From NCBI RefSeq assembly GCF_028858725.1, contig NC_084768.1, positions 33,882,664 through 33,946,663 on the forward strand: 64,000 bases of DNA. Reading direction: 5' to 3'. The position numbers and the translations under genes are program-made. This stretch comes from Colius striatus (lineage: Eukaryota; Chordata; Aves; Coliiformes; Coliidae). Of this stretch, positions 11,284-25,095 are shown piece after piece. The notes beneath the pieces were generated by a model. It saw only the letters and a list, made by a program, of their open reading frames with translations, made no database searches and was not told the DNA's origin. The stretch's first letter is position 1. Each line of letters starts with the position of its first letter.

Positions 11284-14200
11284 GAACACTGAACACAAGG
11301 AGTTAGTTTTATGTGAGAAGGAACTTTTTAAGGGTAAAAAACCTGATGACATTAGAAAACTCGTCGTAAATTTAACATAAAGAGGTCTCGTCTCTTTATC
11401 GTGTACATAAATGTCACCCACTGAAAGACTGTTGTCACAAATGCCTCCCGTGAGTGCCAGATCTGTCTGTACCATGGCATATAAGATGCTTGTTCTTCTA
11501 GTGATCTGCACTTTTCAGCAATTATTAATTCCTTAAACATTTAAAACAGACCTTTTCAATTGTGCTTTCACCTCTTGAGGTCACTGCAGCAATCTCAGCC
11601 CATGTGGCTCACGGTGCCCCTTTTAGCATTCATTTTCAAAGACATATAAAACACCCAGACTAACCAAGAGTCAAAAGCAGACTCCTGAGGCTAAGATCTG
11701 TTTTTCCCCAAAGCTCTTCCGTATGTTAATATAACTCCCTTTTACCAGGTTTCATGCATGAGACAAGGGACTCTAAAATATTCCTTATCTCAGGGAAAGC
11801 ACAATAGTCAGGATTTTTCCCCTTTCAACTCTCGGCTACTCCTCTCCAGGAGAGCATAGGCTGGAAAGATGATAAGGAGAGTATTCTAGCACATCTATCC
11901 CTCTCTTTCCTCTATTATTAAGAAAGTGAAAAAATAAAAAACCCCATTACCTCCAAAATGGAGGCAGGCTTTTTGTGAGACAAGCCACTCCTCCACACCG
12001 TGGATTCCACCACAGGGACTCGTAGTGGGCTCAGTATCTTCTAATGGTTTCATCAGTTACTGTTAAATTGGTTTCAGATGGGAAAAAAGGATTTTCCTTG
12101 CACTGTGCTAAATAATTTGCCTCCACATAGACTGCATAAACTACACTTCTGAAGAGGAACAAACAATTATTGTTCCATTTATCTAAGTGACAGTGGATGG
12201 ATCCTCACAGAGAGGCAGTATGCATCCCACATTGTTGTTATTTCGCTGAGTTGACTTTGGCTCTTTGGTTACTTTCTTACACTTTACAAATGGAAAGACA
12301 TTTCATGCTAAAAGCACAGAGCACACATTCTGCAGCACAGAGCTCTGGAACTGTGGTCTTTCCATCCTCACGAGTGCAAGATGGTCCCTAGTGTCAGTGC
12401 TAGAATTACCCACACATAAAAGCAACCTGTGTAACAAACAGGACAAGGGAATGGCACACAGTGTGTGTGGGGTGACAAGCAGCTGTCCCCAGAGGCACTG
12501 TCAGGATCCTCTCTGACACAGCCAGAAACCAGCCCTGATGCCCACCCAACTGCTCACGATTGCCACAAGGTTGGCTAGAGACAGTCAGTGCCAGGAGCAG
12601 TCTCTGCCTCCTCTGCCCGGTCACAGAGCACATCGCTGTCCCCTTTCCTCCAGCCCCAGTTGCCCAAACTCACACCCACCTGCTGCTCCTCCACAATGCG
12701 GCTGCACTTACACCAGCAGTAAAAGGAAGCCCACTGCTTTCGGCAGACTCACTCCTTGAACAAGCAAACCTTTGCTCTCCTCCTCCAGTCAGCGCTGGCA
12801 AAGGCAGCACCTGCAGTGCCACCCAGCCTATCCTGACCCCAGCAGTGTTCTACCGCTGCCAGCTATCCTCCAGGGAAGGACACCTCACCACTGATACCTC
12901 AGGACGCTGCCATCAGCACTCAATCGCTACACAAGCCCTTTTAATTGCTCTCCTGTCTACTTTCAGTACAAAAGAGGCTGTGAAACAAAATGGACTAAAA
13001 AGCCATTTGTCAGACACTGCACATTTCTGATTTTTACCACACTTTGAGCTTTCCATCAGGACAGCAGTAAGCAGCAGCCAACCACTTGTTTTCTGCATAG
13101 GTCAAATTAGCGCTATCCATTCTCTACACAAGTCGAGGAAACATCCAGCAAATTGCTTCAGTGGAGCAGTCAGATGCTGCCAAAAGTGTTCCCACAAAGG
13201 CCTAGAGAGCATCCAATCCCCAACCAGCAGGCATCAAGGTCTAGTTAACACTGGGAGTTCAACTCAAGAGAACTGTGATTATTTGACTACTTCCCACAGA
13301 AATCAGTATTCATTTCTTACTCGCAGGAATGGAACAAGTGACAACAGGAAAAAAGGCACAAAGTTAAGGTTCTCACGCAGAGAACTCTGGTATCGTTGCA
13401 GACTCTGCACTCGAGTCACAACAGCTAACAATGCACACAGATAATCAATCAGGGGTACCTGCAATGGGAAATACCACCCCAGTATTGACCCCTATCCCAT
13501 GACCAGCTGTGTTCTAATGCAAGATGCAAATGCATTACTTGTATTGCATTGCAAAACACAAAGAGAACCAAAAGCGTGGCGGTTATTACCTTATCAGCAT
13601 AAAACTAAAGAACGTATAAGTAGCTGAAAATATTAAGAAGTCTGGTTTTGGAGTCCAAGGAGTTTCTTATATTAGCATCTCAGGCAATTTTTTCTGTCCC
13701 TCTGAAGAGCTCCTTTCATTGCAGGTTAATACTTTGAGGTTAGAAAACACAAACTGGTATCAATGTAAAAGCCAATATGTGGAAACAGCGCAGAACAGCA
13801 ACTGCAAAAATGCTACACTGGCACATTTACATTTCAGGTTCTATTTATGTCTATAATTAATCACAGAAACAATCGTAACTTTCGCATAAGGTAACATAAA
13901 GCATGCAAGCAAAATACAAAACCAGAACAGAGTGCTGCCAGTGCTGCATGTGTTATGCACAACGAGACAGGATGGTAATGCTTAGTACTACCGTGAGATA
14001 TATGAAAGCTGATTCCAGCCATTGCACTATTTCATAATATGAGCAATTTCAGCCTCAGACTCTGGCAGAAATACAGCATGTGGAACACTTCATCACCTTT
14101 TTTCAAATCAGCTGTACCATGATTATGTTTGTATTTTCACAGACAGAGCTAAACAAATCAAGGGACACTAGGTTTTAAATCATCCATACCTAGGGCTTAT

Positions 14201-17200
14201 TAAACTGTTTATAAAAGAAACAACGTAAACGGAAATACTTTTCCACCATGAAGTTTCTTTAGGCTCATTATAGTATTTCTGCACATAACTTATACTGATC
14301 TTGGTGGGTTTTGTGGTTCATTCACACAGAAATAACATATAAGTAGTCATTACAGGAAAATGAGATACAACTACAAAACCGCAAAAATTCATGCTATTCA
14401 CAGAATGATCAAATCTACTTTCAATTTTCTTTGATTGACTATGCCGAGGACTTTCATCTGTGAGTTCCTACAGTGTCTCCCTGCAACAGCAAATACCTCA
14501 GCAAGCGCACGCATACGGCACTCAGGAACCACGTGAAAGGAGCAGGAGTGACCAGGTGCCATTGGCCAACAAACCTGCCCCAGCCAGGCAGTGCCATCCC
14601 CAGAGCTGTGCAGATAGGCAGATCCCCCCGTGCTGCCACTCGGTGCCAGTGCCCCACACTCAGGGCTCTGCAGGCTCCTCAGCAGCACAATGGATCCTTC
14701 AGGTGAACTTATGAGTTCAACTCATTCAATTAAAATGAGAGGTTAACAGCCGGAAAGAAGTCAGCATTGATGAAAAGAGGCAGCAGAGAAGAAAAATACT
14801 ATTGATACCTTAATGATTTCTGCAGAGAGCACAATCAGCATCAGGCACTGGGGAACCCACCTGGGAGAGCACCATCATAAATGTCTCCTCTGCAGGAAAG
14901 GCTTCACGTGCACAGTTGTTTAGAAACAAGATGCAGGAAACCAGGCTCTACCAGCCATGCTGCTCGAAGAACTACTTATAATACAATATCCACGAGAAAG
15001 ACAGCTTCTTATTTGTTAAACCATTTTTCCTTTGGGGATTTCTTTTTCCTTGCAATTGAATTGTCTGACTCTGATAGCTATACACTAACTTTTTAGACAC
15101 TGATACGCTCTCTTATTGGTTCTTGGGAGTTTTGACTTTGTTTCCCTGCATTTTGTTCTTCTGTGTCAGCTTCAGCTCCCTCTCAGGGCAGAATACACAC
15201 CACAGTGTGCGTCTCGATGACTTTGGTGCCCTGGGGGCCCACGGGCCTACCCATTTCTTTTTACAATAAATGCAAATAAACCATCAGTTGACAGACAGCT
15301 GCAACACCCTTCCAAAAAGAGCAACCTTTAAAAATATTGTTTACTTGTCTGAACACAAGATATCCTCCTACCCTTCAAAATAAGTGACTGATTGATGGGC
15401 AGGCAAAAGCATTGCTTTGACAGGATCAGGCTGGCATCCGTTTTCATGTTCTCTGCTGTCTGAACAGTATCAAGCTGATCAGATTTGTAATTCTCTTGAA
15501 GCACATCAAACCAAGCAAAAAAACTGCAGTCCCTTCCTACATTGGAATTGTTGATTTGTCCAACATAAGTTAGTGAGTAACAAATTCAATCCACTGTATA
15601 AACTGCTCTTCACAACTCGTGCAACACAGAAATCATCTGCCTTCTTCCAACAGTTTCATTTAGGGAGAAGACGAGCACAGATCAGGAGAGAGCTGCAACT
15701 TACCAAGTCATCATTTGTTCTTTCACTTTTTTCACTTTCTCAATGGGCTGTTGCAGAACTTTAGCTCTGACCAAACAGTTAACCAAGGGGACATCAGGCA
15801 GCAATGGTCAAGAAAACATGAGTTTATATCCAAGTGCAACTGGCAGTCGCTGACCCCTCAAATGGCTTTTCCCATGCAGCTAATTACAGTGGCTTCTATA
15901 GTAGGAAGGAAAAAGCTGGAGACATCTTACCCTGCAAGTAAGACAATCAACAATTGCGTGTCTCAATTGTTTCTGCAGTCACAGGCAATTTGAGATCACA
16001 TGATTTGGTACAGCTACTCAACCCAGCCCCTAAAACCAGCAGAAAGCAGACACAGCTGATCCAGATGCACGTAAGACTTTAATGGACAAGACTGGGATCT
16101 ATGTTGTGCTGAAGGACCTTACTACTCTCTTTCCAGAAAAAAAGTGGAGCATTTTAAGGTAAGGATCTTGCAGAGGACATAAATTCCACCTGGAAACCCT
16201 TATAACACTGAGAGTAGCAAAGAGATACTGACTACATTTTCTTACACTGTTCAATGCACAGGTCTCTTCTTGGGTTTGGTACTTGTCAGACTCACTGCAC
16301 AGTATAAGGAGAGAGCCGCTGCATCTCTTCAAGACTTTACACTCCATTGACACACAAGATTTCAACACAGATATTTTAACTGAGTATAGGTCAATTCTGA
16401 AAACTGTTTCATATCATTTCTTCATGACTCTGTCGTATTCTTCTCCATAAAAGTAAAAATTGATGGAAAATTAAGACTTTACTTCCCTCAGGAAGCTATT
16501 TCCAAATAGTACTGAACAGATTTGCAAAACCTGTTTAACCCAGTCTGTTTTCTACTGTGCCTGAAGTACTCTATGTGCTCTACGAGAAAGACTCATTAAG
16601 AAGAGCTTTTGCTGCTGTCTCATTAAATAAGCCTCAGTGCCTAAAATAACAGGCAACACATGTATTCGAGACACTCCGTATTAGGAAAATTACCAAACTC
16701 CTTAAAAACTCGAGAAACTCTCAAATAGTCTACAACCCTTCAATGCATGTGGTATCTCAAATAGTAAAACCTAAAAAATCTTAACAGCTTGCTTTAGTTG
16801 CTTTGCTTGTATACACAGAGGTATGATCTCATGCTCTGAATATGAAAATCAAAATGCCTTACATCACGACTTGCCAAACCACACTACGGGAACCAACCAC
16901 CCTGTGGAAACCTTCTCCCAGGATAACTGACATAAATTAATTTACACTGACTTGATCAGATCTATTCAGCTAGCAAAGAATGTATGAGACATCTGGCTTC
17001 TGGGAGCGAGTTTTAGAGAGCAGTAAAGCACATGTTTAGCTACATGCTAAACCCAAATGAAATGGCATGGCTAGCTACTGAGAAATTCATGACTTCAACA
17101 CATTACTGCTGGATAATTTATCTAGTCTTGCTAGGGAATGGCATTAGGTAAAACAGAAACAAGGGGATAGTAATAATTCTAAGAAATAAGTATCCAGTTC

Positions 17201-17970
17201 TCCCTAGGCAAACAGAACTTGACAGCTTAATTTGTAAAAATTATTAATATAATCTGTAACATCACACTGAACTAAAGAACAGACTAATGATTAAAAGCAT
17301 GATAAACTGGCCAAGGCCACTGACCAATCAAAAAACATAAAGTTCAACGTAGGGAAATTTTAATAGGGAGTTATAACTTAACAGCTTCTCAAGTGACAAC
17401 AGACTTAACACGAGTCTTGAGAGACAGAAGAAGTTTGTACCAAGGTATCTAAAAATGCGCTGACAGTAAAACAACATAAAGTGCAGAAAGGAAGCCGTAA
17501 ACTAATTGAAGAAACTAGCACCACTGGATTTACCTTAGCTTTTTTATCAATTGAATTCTCTACTTGGGTGGTTTTATACATTTCAGAATAAAAACTAACA
17601 TTCCAAAAGACACTATGAAGTTTTTTTAGGCCTCAAGTGACATGAGCTCTTCCTTTAAAATCAACTGTCTGACATTTACAGTCACATAAACAGAGAAGGA
17701 AAAGTTAGCAGATGAACATACACAGGATATTAAGTATATGCTGTCCTCACATATTCAAATCTGTGTTTGCAATGCTTTTGATAGAAATATCTTCATATAA
17801 GCTTTCAAAGCAAAATTAATCATGTTTTCTAGCAGGCCATTATGAAAAAACACTACCACGAGAGATAAAAGCCAAGACATTGAAAAACAGGGACTGCAAA
17901 ACAGTCTAACTAGAATACTATTATTCCAACCTGATTTCTTCCCAATCTCTGATGCTCGCCACTCCCTCAT
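11284..17970. other. Intergenic sequence downstream of RWDD3, no gene seen
   Basis: Mostly A+T-rich DNA with short, unrelated frames only. A POU octamer ATGCAAAT occurs at 13524-13531 beside TGCATTA and TTGCATTGCAAAA motifs, which may mark another regulatory element. I found no exon with conserved peptide and splice sites. Confidence 0.5.
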
Positions 17971-17971
17971 C

Positions 17972-18195
17972 TCAATTAACTCCACACTCCTTGAAACAGA
18001 TTATCAATACATAAATGTCAAACAAATATAAATTCTTAATGTGTGAATTGCCTTCTCCATCTTGCAAGAGGATGGCCACTTCTGGCACGTGTTGCAGAAG
18101 AGCTTTGACATTGTTTGTCAAATCCGTCCTTTTATCTTCCATTAGCACCTGAGTCAACTACTGCTTTGGTCAGAGTCCAGTGGGGTTTTTTCATT
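17972..18195 (-). other. RWDD3: Presumed RWDD3 3' untranslated region
   Basis: The sequence directly after the RWDD3 stop is presumably transcribed. It contains a 61-codon frame (18157-17972) with no recognised similarity. The first AATAAA overlaps the stop codon (18200-18195) and is probably too close to the coding region to set the usual 3' end, so the true end is undetermined. Confidence 0.4.
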
Positions 18196-18310
18196 TTATT
18201 TTAAGAGAGGAGGCACAAACTCTGAGAAAAGAGTTGAGAGTCCTGCAGTTTCAAATTCCTTTTGTAGCTCATCCAGCGTTGAATACTCTTTGACTTCAAA
18301 CATCTGAAAC
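18196..18310 (-). CDS. RWDD3: RWDD3 coding exon 4 (terminal)
   Basis: Acceptor AATGCAG|GTTTCAG. It encodes [19 protein letters not shown] and the C-terminus, ending with TAA at 18198-18196. The stop codon lies inside an AATAAA hexamer. Confidence 0.93.
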
Positions 18311-21300
18311 CTGCATTGTAAGACGGAAAGTCATGAATATGCCTAGATTTGTCACAATGTAATTATCAATTCTGTTACTTTTCTATCCACAACAGTGTTA
18401 AATTATACCTTTTGTGCTGTGACTCTACTTTTGTCTCACACAGTACACTGATCATTTTCTCTTTGCATTTCTTTCCGCTTGAGTCCACATCTACCTTAGA
18501 AGTTTTCTGAAGAATCAAGTACTCCTAAATGACAAAAAAGAAAAAAAATAGACTAAATGGCACCCAGTATCTTTGAAGTTCAGTAAAATGCAAAGATCTA
18601 CATGAAACAGATGGGTTTTTTTCCAGAACATAGCAATCAAACTTTGAAAGTGCCCATTCCAAAAAGTGGATGACTGTTTCTACTCATCAGCTTGAAGTTA
18701 AGCACAGACTTAAGAGATGCAGAAAGCATGAGTTTGGAAACACCAAACATTCTCCTCCAGCATCACCACAAAAACCTGCATAACGCAGTGGGCGTTCGTA
18801 AGCGCAGGTAAGAAGTTCAAAGCCCAGGCATGTCCTGGGAGCACCGTGAGTCTAAGCCAAGGAAGGAGATGGTTAGTAACGAGACAGAAATATGTCTGTC
18901 ACTAACTTCTCATCACATTTTTTTCTGTTCTTCTGGGGCATTTGGAAAATACAGGAGACTGAACCTAGGCATACGAGAGTTAGGGAATACGGGGGTATAA
19001 TTATGATGGAAACAAAGCAACATAGGCCACAGGTCTACAGTTATCAGTGGTTTCTTAATCACAGAATACTTTCTTTTTCTTAAACACAGGATAAAATTGT
19101 TAGGCCCTTCTACTCTCCTAATGATCAACGTACTTCCAAAATTGCTAATCTCAGAAAAACACACACAAATATTCAGACACATAGGTTTCAGTGGTAAATC
19201 AATAGAACTAGTCAACATTCATTGTTCCTGCACCTTAATGTTGCTCCTGTCACCTTGGAGAAGAATCAATATGATCTTGCCCATGAACATCAGTCTTCCA
19301 GTCAGTCTTAGATCCGAAGCCCATTTTTCCACAGTTTTGATGTATTTTGCCTTTGCTCTCATGTGATCTAAATGCAAAAGGAGCATCCAGGTACCATCCT
19401 GTGTACTTGTGCCTTTTGATAAAGTAGTTTTTTCAGTGCAAACTGTTGCTGATTGCTTAATGACATATTTAAGATGCTGCTGTATCCAAAGAATCAGATC
19501 ATGTACCATGGGTTCAGAAAGATGCTTCTTTGCTTGTTCAAGTAATTTCTCTTTCACCTCTGTACATTGGGCCCTTGTAAGCTGGTCTGAGTCAACAGAA
19601 ATATCTGGTAGAGCTGATGGATAATTGACTGGTAAATGAAATAGCAGCTTTAAAAGTATATCTGTATCCAGCTGTTCTTTCACATTGATTTGAATTCTAA
19701 ACGTGATTCCATGCGTTTCTGGAAAGTATAAAAAATAAACATTAATAGTTTGCTTGAAGTTGAAATACATATATATTATTAAGTCATGTTATTTCTTCTA
19801 GTGACTCAATGCAAATGACTGCCGTTCTATATAAAATAAAGGCTGTGGGTTTTTCTGCAGCGTAGGGGGCTGCAACCAACGGCTCAAGTTACACTTGCAG
19901 GGTATTCTGAAATGAAACACTTCCAAATCATACTAGAAGGAAAGTTATTAACACATTCTAAAAAGCATTCACACCTTTTGGCTCTTTCAAAGTCTAGACA
20001 AGACAGTAATAAAGAATTGTCTCTCTTAGAAACACATAAGTCAGCTCCCCGAGCTCAACAGCAGCAGCAAGGACACCCAAAAATAGTGACTTTTCTGTCC
20101 CTATCTTTGCTTCCAGATATCTGTGAGGCCTCTAACTTCAACACCAGTGCACAGCAAATAGACTTGTACTAACTGTTTTTGAAGACAACCATTCAACAGC
20201 AGTTCTGCACTAAAGAGAGACTTGGAAAGAAAGAAGATTCTTTTTTTCCCCTACAACTTTCAGAGTTAGTGCTTAATGCTTAATTCTTTTCTGTCAATTT
20301 CCCTACATTTTCAACAGTTGGACTGACATAATGAAAACATCTCTGTGGTACATCTGACCTCCATCCTACACATGTACTTTCTCATACATATGCATATACT
20401 TAAACAAATGTATGTGTATATATCTGCATATCTACTCAAAACCTGTTGTCGGTCTACTTTAGAAAAGAATAATTTTCAGAGTGAAAAGGACCCATAGGGT
20501 ATGCAGCAGGAAGGACAAAAGGCCACATCCTCCTGAAAAATCACAAAATCAAAGACCCTGGATACGAAAGCTATCTGAAGTAATCCCTGCAATAAAACCT
20601 TCTTGACTAAAACATGTTTCACAGAAAAACAATACAAAATTTCATAAAGTGAAAAGTGGAGACAAAGACTAACCTACTTTTGTTCCTCTGCCATGAAGAA
20701 AGAGGGTATCAGATAAAAGATGATCTTCTTCAGATGATTTCTGCTTCACCCCTTTGATGCGTTACAAACACTTCACCCCTTTTCTTTAAAAAATTGCTAA
20801 AATGTCAGGTTGATTCATTCTACAAGGGCAGCAGAAGCCAGATTTGAAAGGCAGATTAGAGCAGAGCTGAGTTTCAGAGGGGCTCTTTTGAAGTGACTTG
20901 CCTTCTCCCTCTACCTTATCTTGCCTTCCTTTACATGACAGTCAGATGAATTATGTTTGATTACCATTGCTGATGGCACTAACCAATCTCAGTGCTCTCT
21001 ATGATTTTATATTTAAACTCTACTAAGTAAGTGAAAGAACCTAAAAGTGACTTGGACAGACAGAAGCACTTTAGAGAGCTTGTTTTCAAACCTCCTTCTG
21101 CAGTCATATGAAGAACTCTCTAGGTCAGAGCAGTCACAAAATAAAATAAGCAAACCCTCCAAACCCCATAATTGAACTCTAGTGCTCCTATAAAGACATC
21201 TCCAAACATCTACAAACCATAAACAGAGTCAAATCCAGTGCTGAAAGCAGTAGACACAAATCCAGTGAACTAAATGAAATTACACCCAACTGTGCACACA

Positions 21301-24300
21301 CCTACAAGCACTGCACGTCAAAGCCCTGTTCCCTTCCAACAGAAGTTAGTTTCCAGTCTTCTAAGACCCTATATGAAAAGTTCCAGATGACTCTTAGGGC
21401 AAGTTTATTCCTCAGAAACCCACCAGCCTTGGAATAGACCCCAGTATCCACAGCAGCCATCTGGCAGCCTGTGGCCCTTGCTGACGTGCAGTATACAGGA
21501 GGACCTCAAGTCTTCCCATTCCAATCTCCCTCTTCTGCTGCCTTGACAAATGGTTCTTACCGAGCACCACCAACAGCAGCTTCTCTGCCATTACGCTCGG
21601 CTTGGTGCACACAAGGAGAAAAGCCTGCACAGAAACTCCTGGGACTCCCCAGCACCCTCTGTACCACCATGGAGGGTTTGCACACACACCTGAGTGTTGT
21701 CCCACACACAGACTAGTGCCTTTCTGATCATCCTCCTAGGGTTTTTTCACTAGCTTGCTGTAATGGACCTCACACTGACTCTGAGGTAACTGAGGGATAG
21801 ACAGGCCAACCCTGCCCCTTCAGCAAGGGCCTCCTGCTGCAGTGACCATACTCTGAAGCCTGCAACAATCTCACACCTTTCCCTGTGCTGATGCCCTAGC
21901 CTGCAGGGAGCAGCGCAGCCCCGCGGCCCAAGGTGCATCACCCCGAGCCATCGTGAAAAGCCCAGCTGTGCTCATTCACATCTGCCTCACATTTACTTCT
22001 AAAAAGCAGAATCGGTTCAAAGCATTTGGGGAGCTACAGCGTCTAAAGTTTATTTGAAGGCTGCAGCATCCATTTTCTGCAGCAGCGCTGCAGCGGCTGC
22101 CAGAACAAAGAGCAAACACCACCACTCTGCCTAACCATGCTCTGAGAGACAGGTCCTTCGCACACTCTGCACGGTATGAGCTGCCCTCACCGCAAAACGG
22201 GGATCACTGCTGAAACAAAAGGCTAGCTATGACTGTTCTGCTGGTATTTAATGTGCTAATAAGCCTAAACTCAATACATTTCAACTCATTTTCCCTCATG
22301 GCTGCGTGCTTATCAGTGTATTCAGCTCTGGAATACTTCAGATTTTTTCCTATGTTCCATGTCAACCAGACAGATATCCCCCTCCTCTCCTGCCCAAAGG
22401 CATTTTATGCAACACAGGCAGCCTATTTTTAAATTCAGAAAACGGCACCTACTAATGTACAAGCTGAGAATATATAAATATACTTTTATACCAAGCTTGG
22501 TGAGCAAACCAGAAGAGAACAGATCAACAAGTAAATTACGGGTTTCTATCTGTAATGCTATTTTTTTGTAAACAGATATGTAAGGTTAGAAAGATGTGCT
22601 GTTTATTTTAATTCATCAACATGCTGGTTTTGATACAAACATATTTTACATTCTGAACACTTAATTGTTAAATGCCAGAAACACAAAGCTTTTAGCATAC
22701 CAACGGACCTGCAAAACATTTTCTTAATTCCTCAACACCACCAATCCCCAGTGGCCTGCATTTTGATCCTGTGGATCTACAGGCAAACTACTCTTCACGT
22801 ATTAGAGACAGTGTAACAGAACAGTGTTACTGGAAGCTACTTCTGTGCACCATTTGTCAATGACAATTTACATGGCTTGAAGAGATAAAGCAAACATAAG
22901 CTAATGAATCAATCAAAAGTGAACTGTGTACAAACTAAAGGATTCCGTAGCTCCAACGTGAAAGAGAAGCAAATTCCTAAAAGTAAGAAAACTACCAATA
23001 ATCATTGTTGCAAATAATCTTTTCAATTCCTGCAGAAAACAACGGAAGTCAACTCATTACACACGACCCCAGCATATCATGAACACAGCCCAGCTAAAGG
23101 CCCTGCACGGTCATGGAGCATTGATGTAAGTTTAACGGCTTGTTCCCGTTGTGCTGCAGGAAGGTTTCTAAGCCTTTTAGAAGCTGGTAACTTTCCAAAA
23201 CAAAATCATTTTTCTGTGTACCTACATTTCTCTCAACAGATTTGGAGGAACAGACACACGTGAGCAATGTTTAGATACAATCATGGTTTTTAAAACAAAC
23301 ATCTGTTAAGCCTGGATACTCTGTTTTCAAACAATGCCTGAAATAACATGCCCGAACTTTTTAACAAAATAAAACTGAGTGGGGAATGTTTCATAAATTG
23401 CATTTTAAAAACACATCTCTAAACACTAATCAAAGTAATAAAATGGCAACATTGTCTGCCTGTACTGGATCAAGAGGTGTGCCACACAGCTGTAGGCACA
23501 AAACCATTCCGCTTTTCCATTACCCCAGTTCATTGTGCTCCGTGGAGATGCTGATGTCTCCATCCCTCTGAGGCTGTCTACACACAAAGTCCCCTTTTCA
23601 AACAACCACTTGATGTTCTGTGCTAATCTATTTCAACAATTACTTTCAAATAAAAGACTGGGGTTTATTCCAATACTTTCTTAGTACCTTTTTAGTTAGT
23701 GAGTCACTCAAGAGCTGCCACATGTAATTTCACACCAAAGTAGCAGATTCCACAGAATCACGGAAGGGCTGAGGTTGGCCAGGACCTCTGGAGGGGATCT
23801 TGTCAAACCTCCTGCTAAGGCAGAGCTATGTACAGCAACAGGCTGTCCAGGGCAACGTCCCAACGGTTATTACAGATCTCCACCACCTCTCTGGGCAGCC
23901 TGTTCCAGTGCTCAGTCACCCTCACGGTAACAAAGCATCTCCTTACCAATCACAGTTCTTTGGGCATGAATACGTATACAGACAAAATGTGGCAGGAGGC
24001 CACTAGATCCATTTGTAACAGCACTCTCGAGGACTTTACTGCAGACCATCCAGCAGGAAGCCTTATGCCCATGACTCACTCTGCTGGGGAGCTGGGCAGC
24101 AGCCTGCAATAGCTATCCAGGCACTGGAGAACAGCCATACATAGTCCATGCATATATACTATGTGTGTGTATATGTATGTGTCTCCAATGAATATATGAG
24201 AGATCTGTCACACCCTTGGTAGGCACTAAGCAAAATTTTCTTATGCTCTGGATCTGAACAGATGGGCAATCCTTGAATACCTGTAGTAACTGCTCTTGTA

Positions 24301-24863
24301 CACTGGGACTACTGAGATTTATTCTCCCTTGCTGAAGGGGCATCTTCACAGCACTGCAATGGCACAGACTGATTGATAAAAGTAACCTCTTAAAAATATG
24401 TTCTGACCGGTAGCCACCACGGCTGGTGCAGAAAAAGCTGCTAATCTCCCTAAACAGCAACTAGCCCCTTCCAGCTGCTGCCTTTCGCCTACCACAAGCT
24501 TCTTGCACAAAAACAACCCCAGTTCCAGCAAAAAGCTGGAATTACGAAAGTCCCCGCTGATAAACGAGCAGGCCCCGCTGGGATTTGTGCTCTACAAAGA
24601 GGCCAGCAGCAGAGACACACAGGCGAGAGGCCACCCCGTCTTTGCCGGCGACAGCGAGCCGCCAGGCGACCGGCGCGAGCCCATCCCCGCCTGAGGCGCC
24701 GCCGCCGCGGGGCTGCCTCGGGCAACCCGAGAGGAACGACCCGGGTCTGTCGGCACAGGAAAGCGCGGCCGCCTTCACCTGAGACCGCCAGCACCTGGCA
24801 GGCGTCCGGCTCGCAGTAGATGGCGGCGAGAGCCGACAGCTCCTCCAGCGACAGCTCCGACAT
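18196..24863 (-). CDS. RWDD3: RWD domain-containing protein 3 (RSUME), complete, 4 coding exons
   Basis: RWDD3 is a small RWD-domain protein known to bind the SUMO-conjugating enzyme UBC9 and enhance SUMO conjugation. Coding exons read on the minus strand are 24863-24779, 19718-19234, 18524-18409 and 18310-18196, joining in frame to 801 nt (266 aa; the human protein is 267 aa). The RWD fold occupies roughly residues 5-115. It includes the family's characteristic [10 protein letters not shown] segment at about residues 57-66, then QLTRAQC and the helix LILWIQQHL. The C-terminal half contains [33 protein letters not shown] and a tail ending [10 protein letters not shown], all strongly like human RWDD3. 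The start codon is the first ATG in a CpG island and begins [17 protein letters not shown], aligning with the human N-terminus. All introns have GT-AG ends. Confidence 0.96.
18409..18524 (-). CDS. RWDD3: RWDD3 coding exon 3
   Basis: 116 nt starting [19 protein letters not shown] and ending HKR across the junction. The acceptor is TTGTCATTTAG and the donor AAAAG|GTATAA. The peptide is almost identical to the human one. Confidence 0.94.
19234..19718 (-). CDS. RWDD3: RWDD3 coding exon 2
   Basis: 485 nt encoding the rest of the RWD domain and most of the C-terminal region. The acceptor is a pyrimidine run ending TTTCCAG, and the donor is ATTAAG|GTGCAGG. It completes Glu29 and ends in phase 0 after the peptide GDRSNIK. 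Confidence 0.95.
23752..23950 (-). mobile_element. CR1-type LINE 3' fragment, degraded
   Basis: On the plus strand the sequence runs CACAGAATCACGG, then GGTTGGCCAGGACCTCTGGA, then ACCTCTCTGGGCAGCCTGTT and CCAGTGCTCAGTCACCCTCA. This is the reverse complement of the well-known CR1 3' end. The copy is truncated and diverged, inside RWDD3 intron 1. It places the sequence in birds or close reptile relatives. Confidence 0.9.
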
Positions 24864-25095
24864 GGCGGCGGAGCCGAGCGCGGGCCGGGCCGGGCGGGCG
24901 GCGGTGTCCTCTGTGGGCCGGCAGGGGGCGCCGCCGCCACCCCGTCCCCCGTGCCTCAGACGCGGGAACGTTTCTCCCTCAGCGCGCCGCAAAATGGCCG
25001 CCGGGCGCCAGGGGAACGCGATCGCCCCGAGGCCGGCCGGGCGGCGCAGCCCCGCCGCTCACTCGCCAGGCCAAGGCGCACGGAGGAGTCGTTAA
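24600..25095 (-). promoter_or_regulatory. RWDD3: CpG-island promoter of RWDD3
   Basis: CpG-dense region surrounding the RWDD3 start codon at 24863, extending about 230 bp upstream. It fits a TATA-less housekeeping promoter. Frames on the plus strand through it are alanine/arginine-rich composition artefacts. Confidence 0.8.
24779..24863 (-). CDS. RWDD3: RWDD3 coding exon 1
   Basis: Encodes residues 1-28 and the first base of codon 29. The donor at 24778-24777 reads CTCAG|GTGAAG. The exon lies inside the CpG island. Confidence 0.93.
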
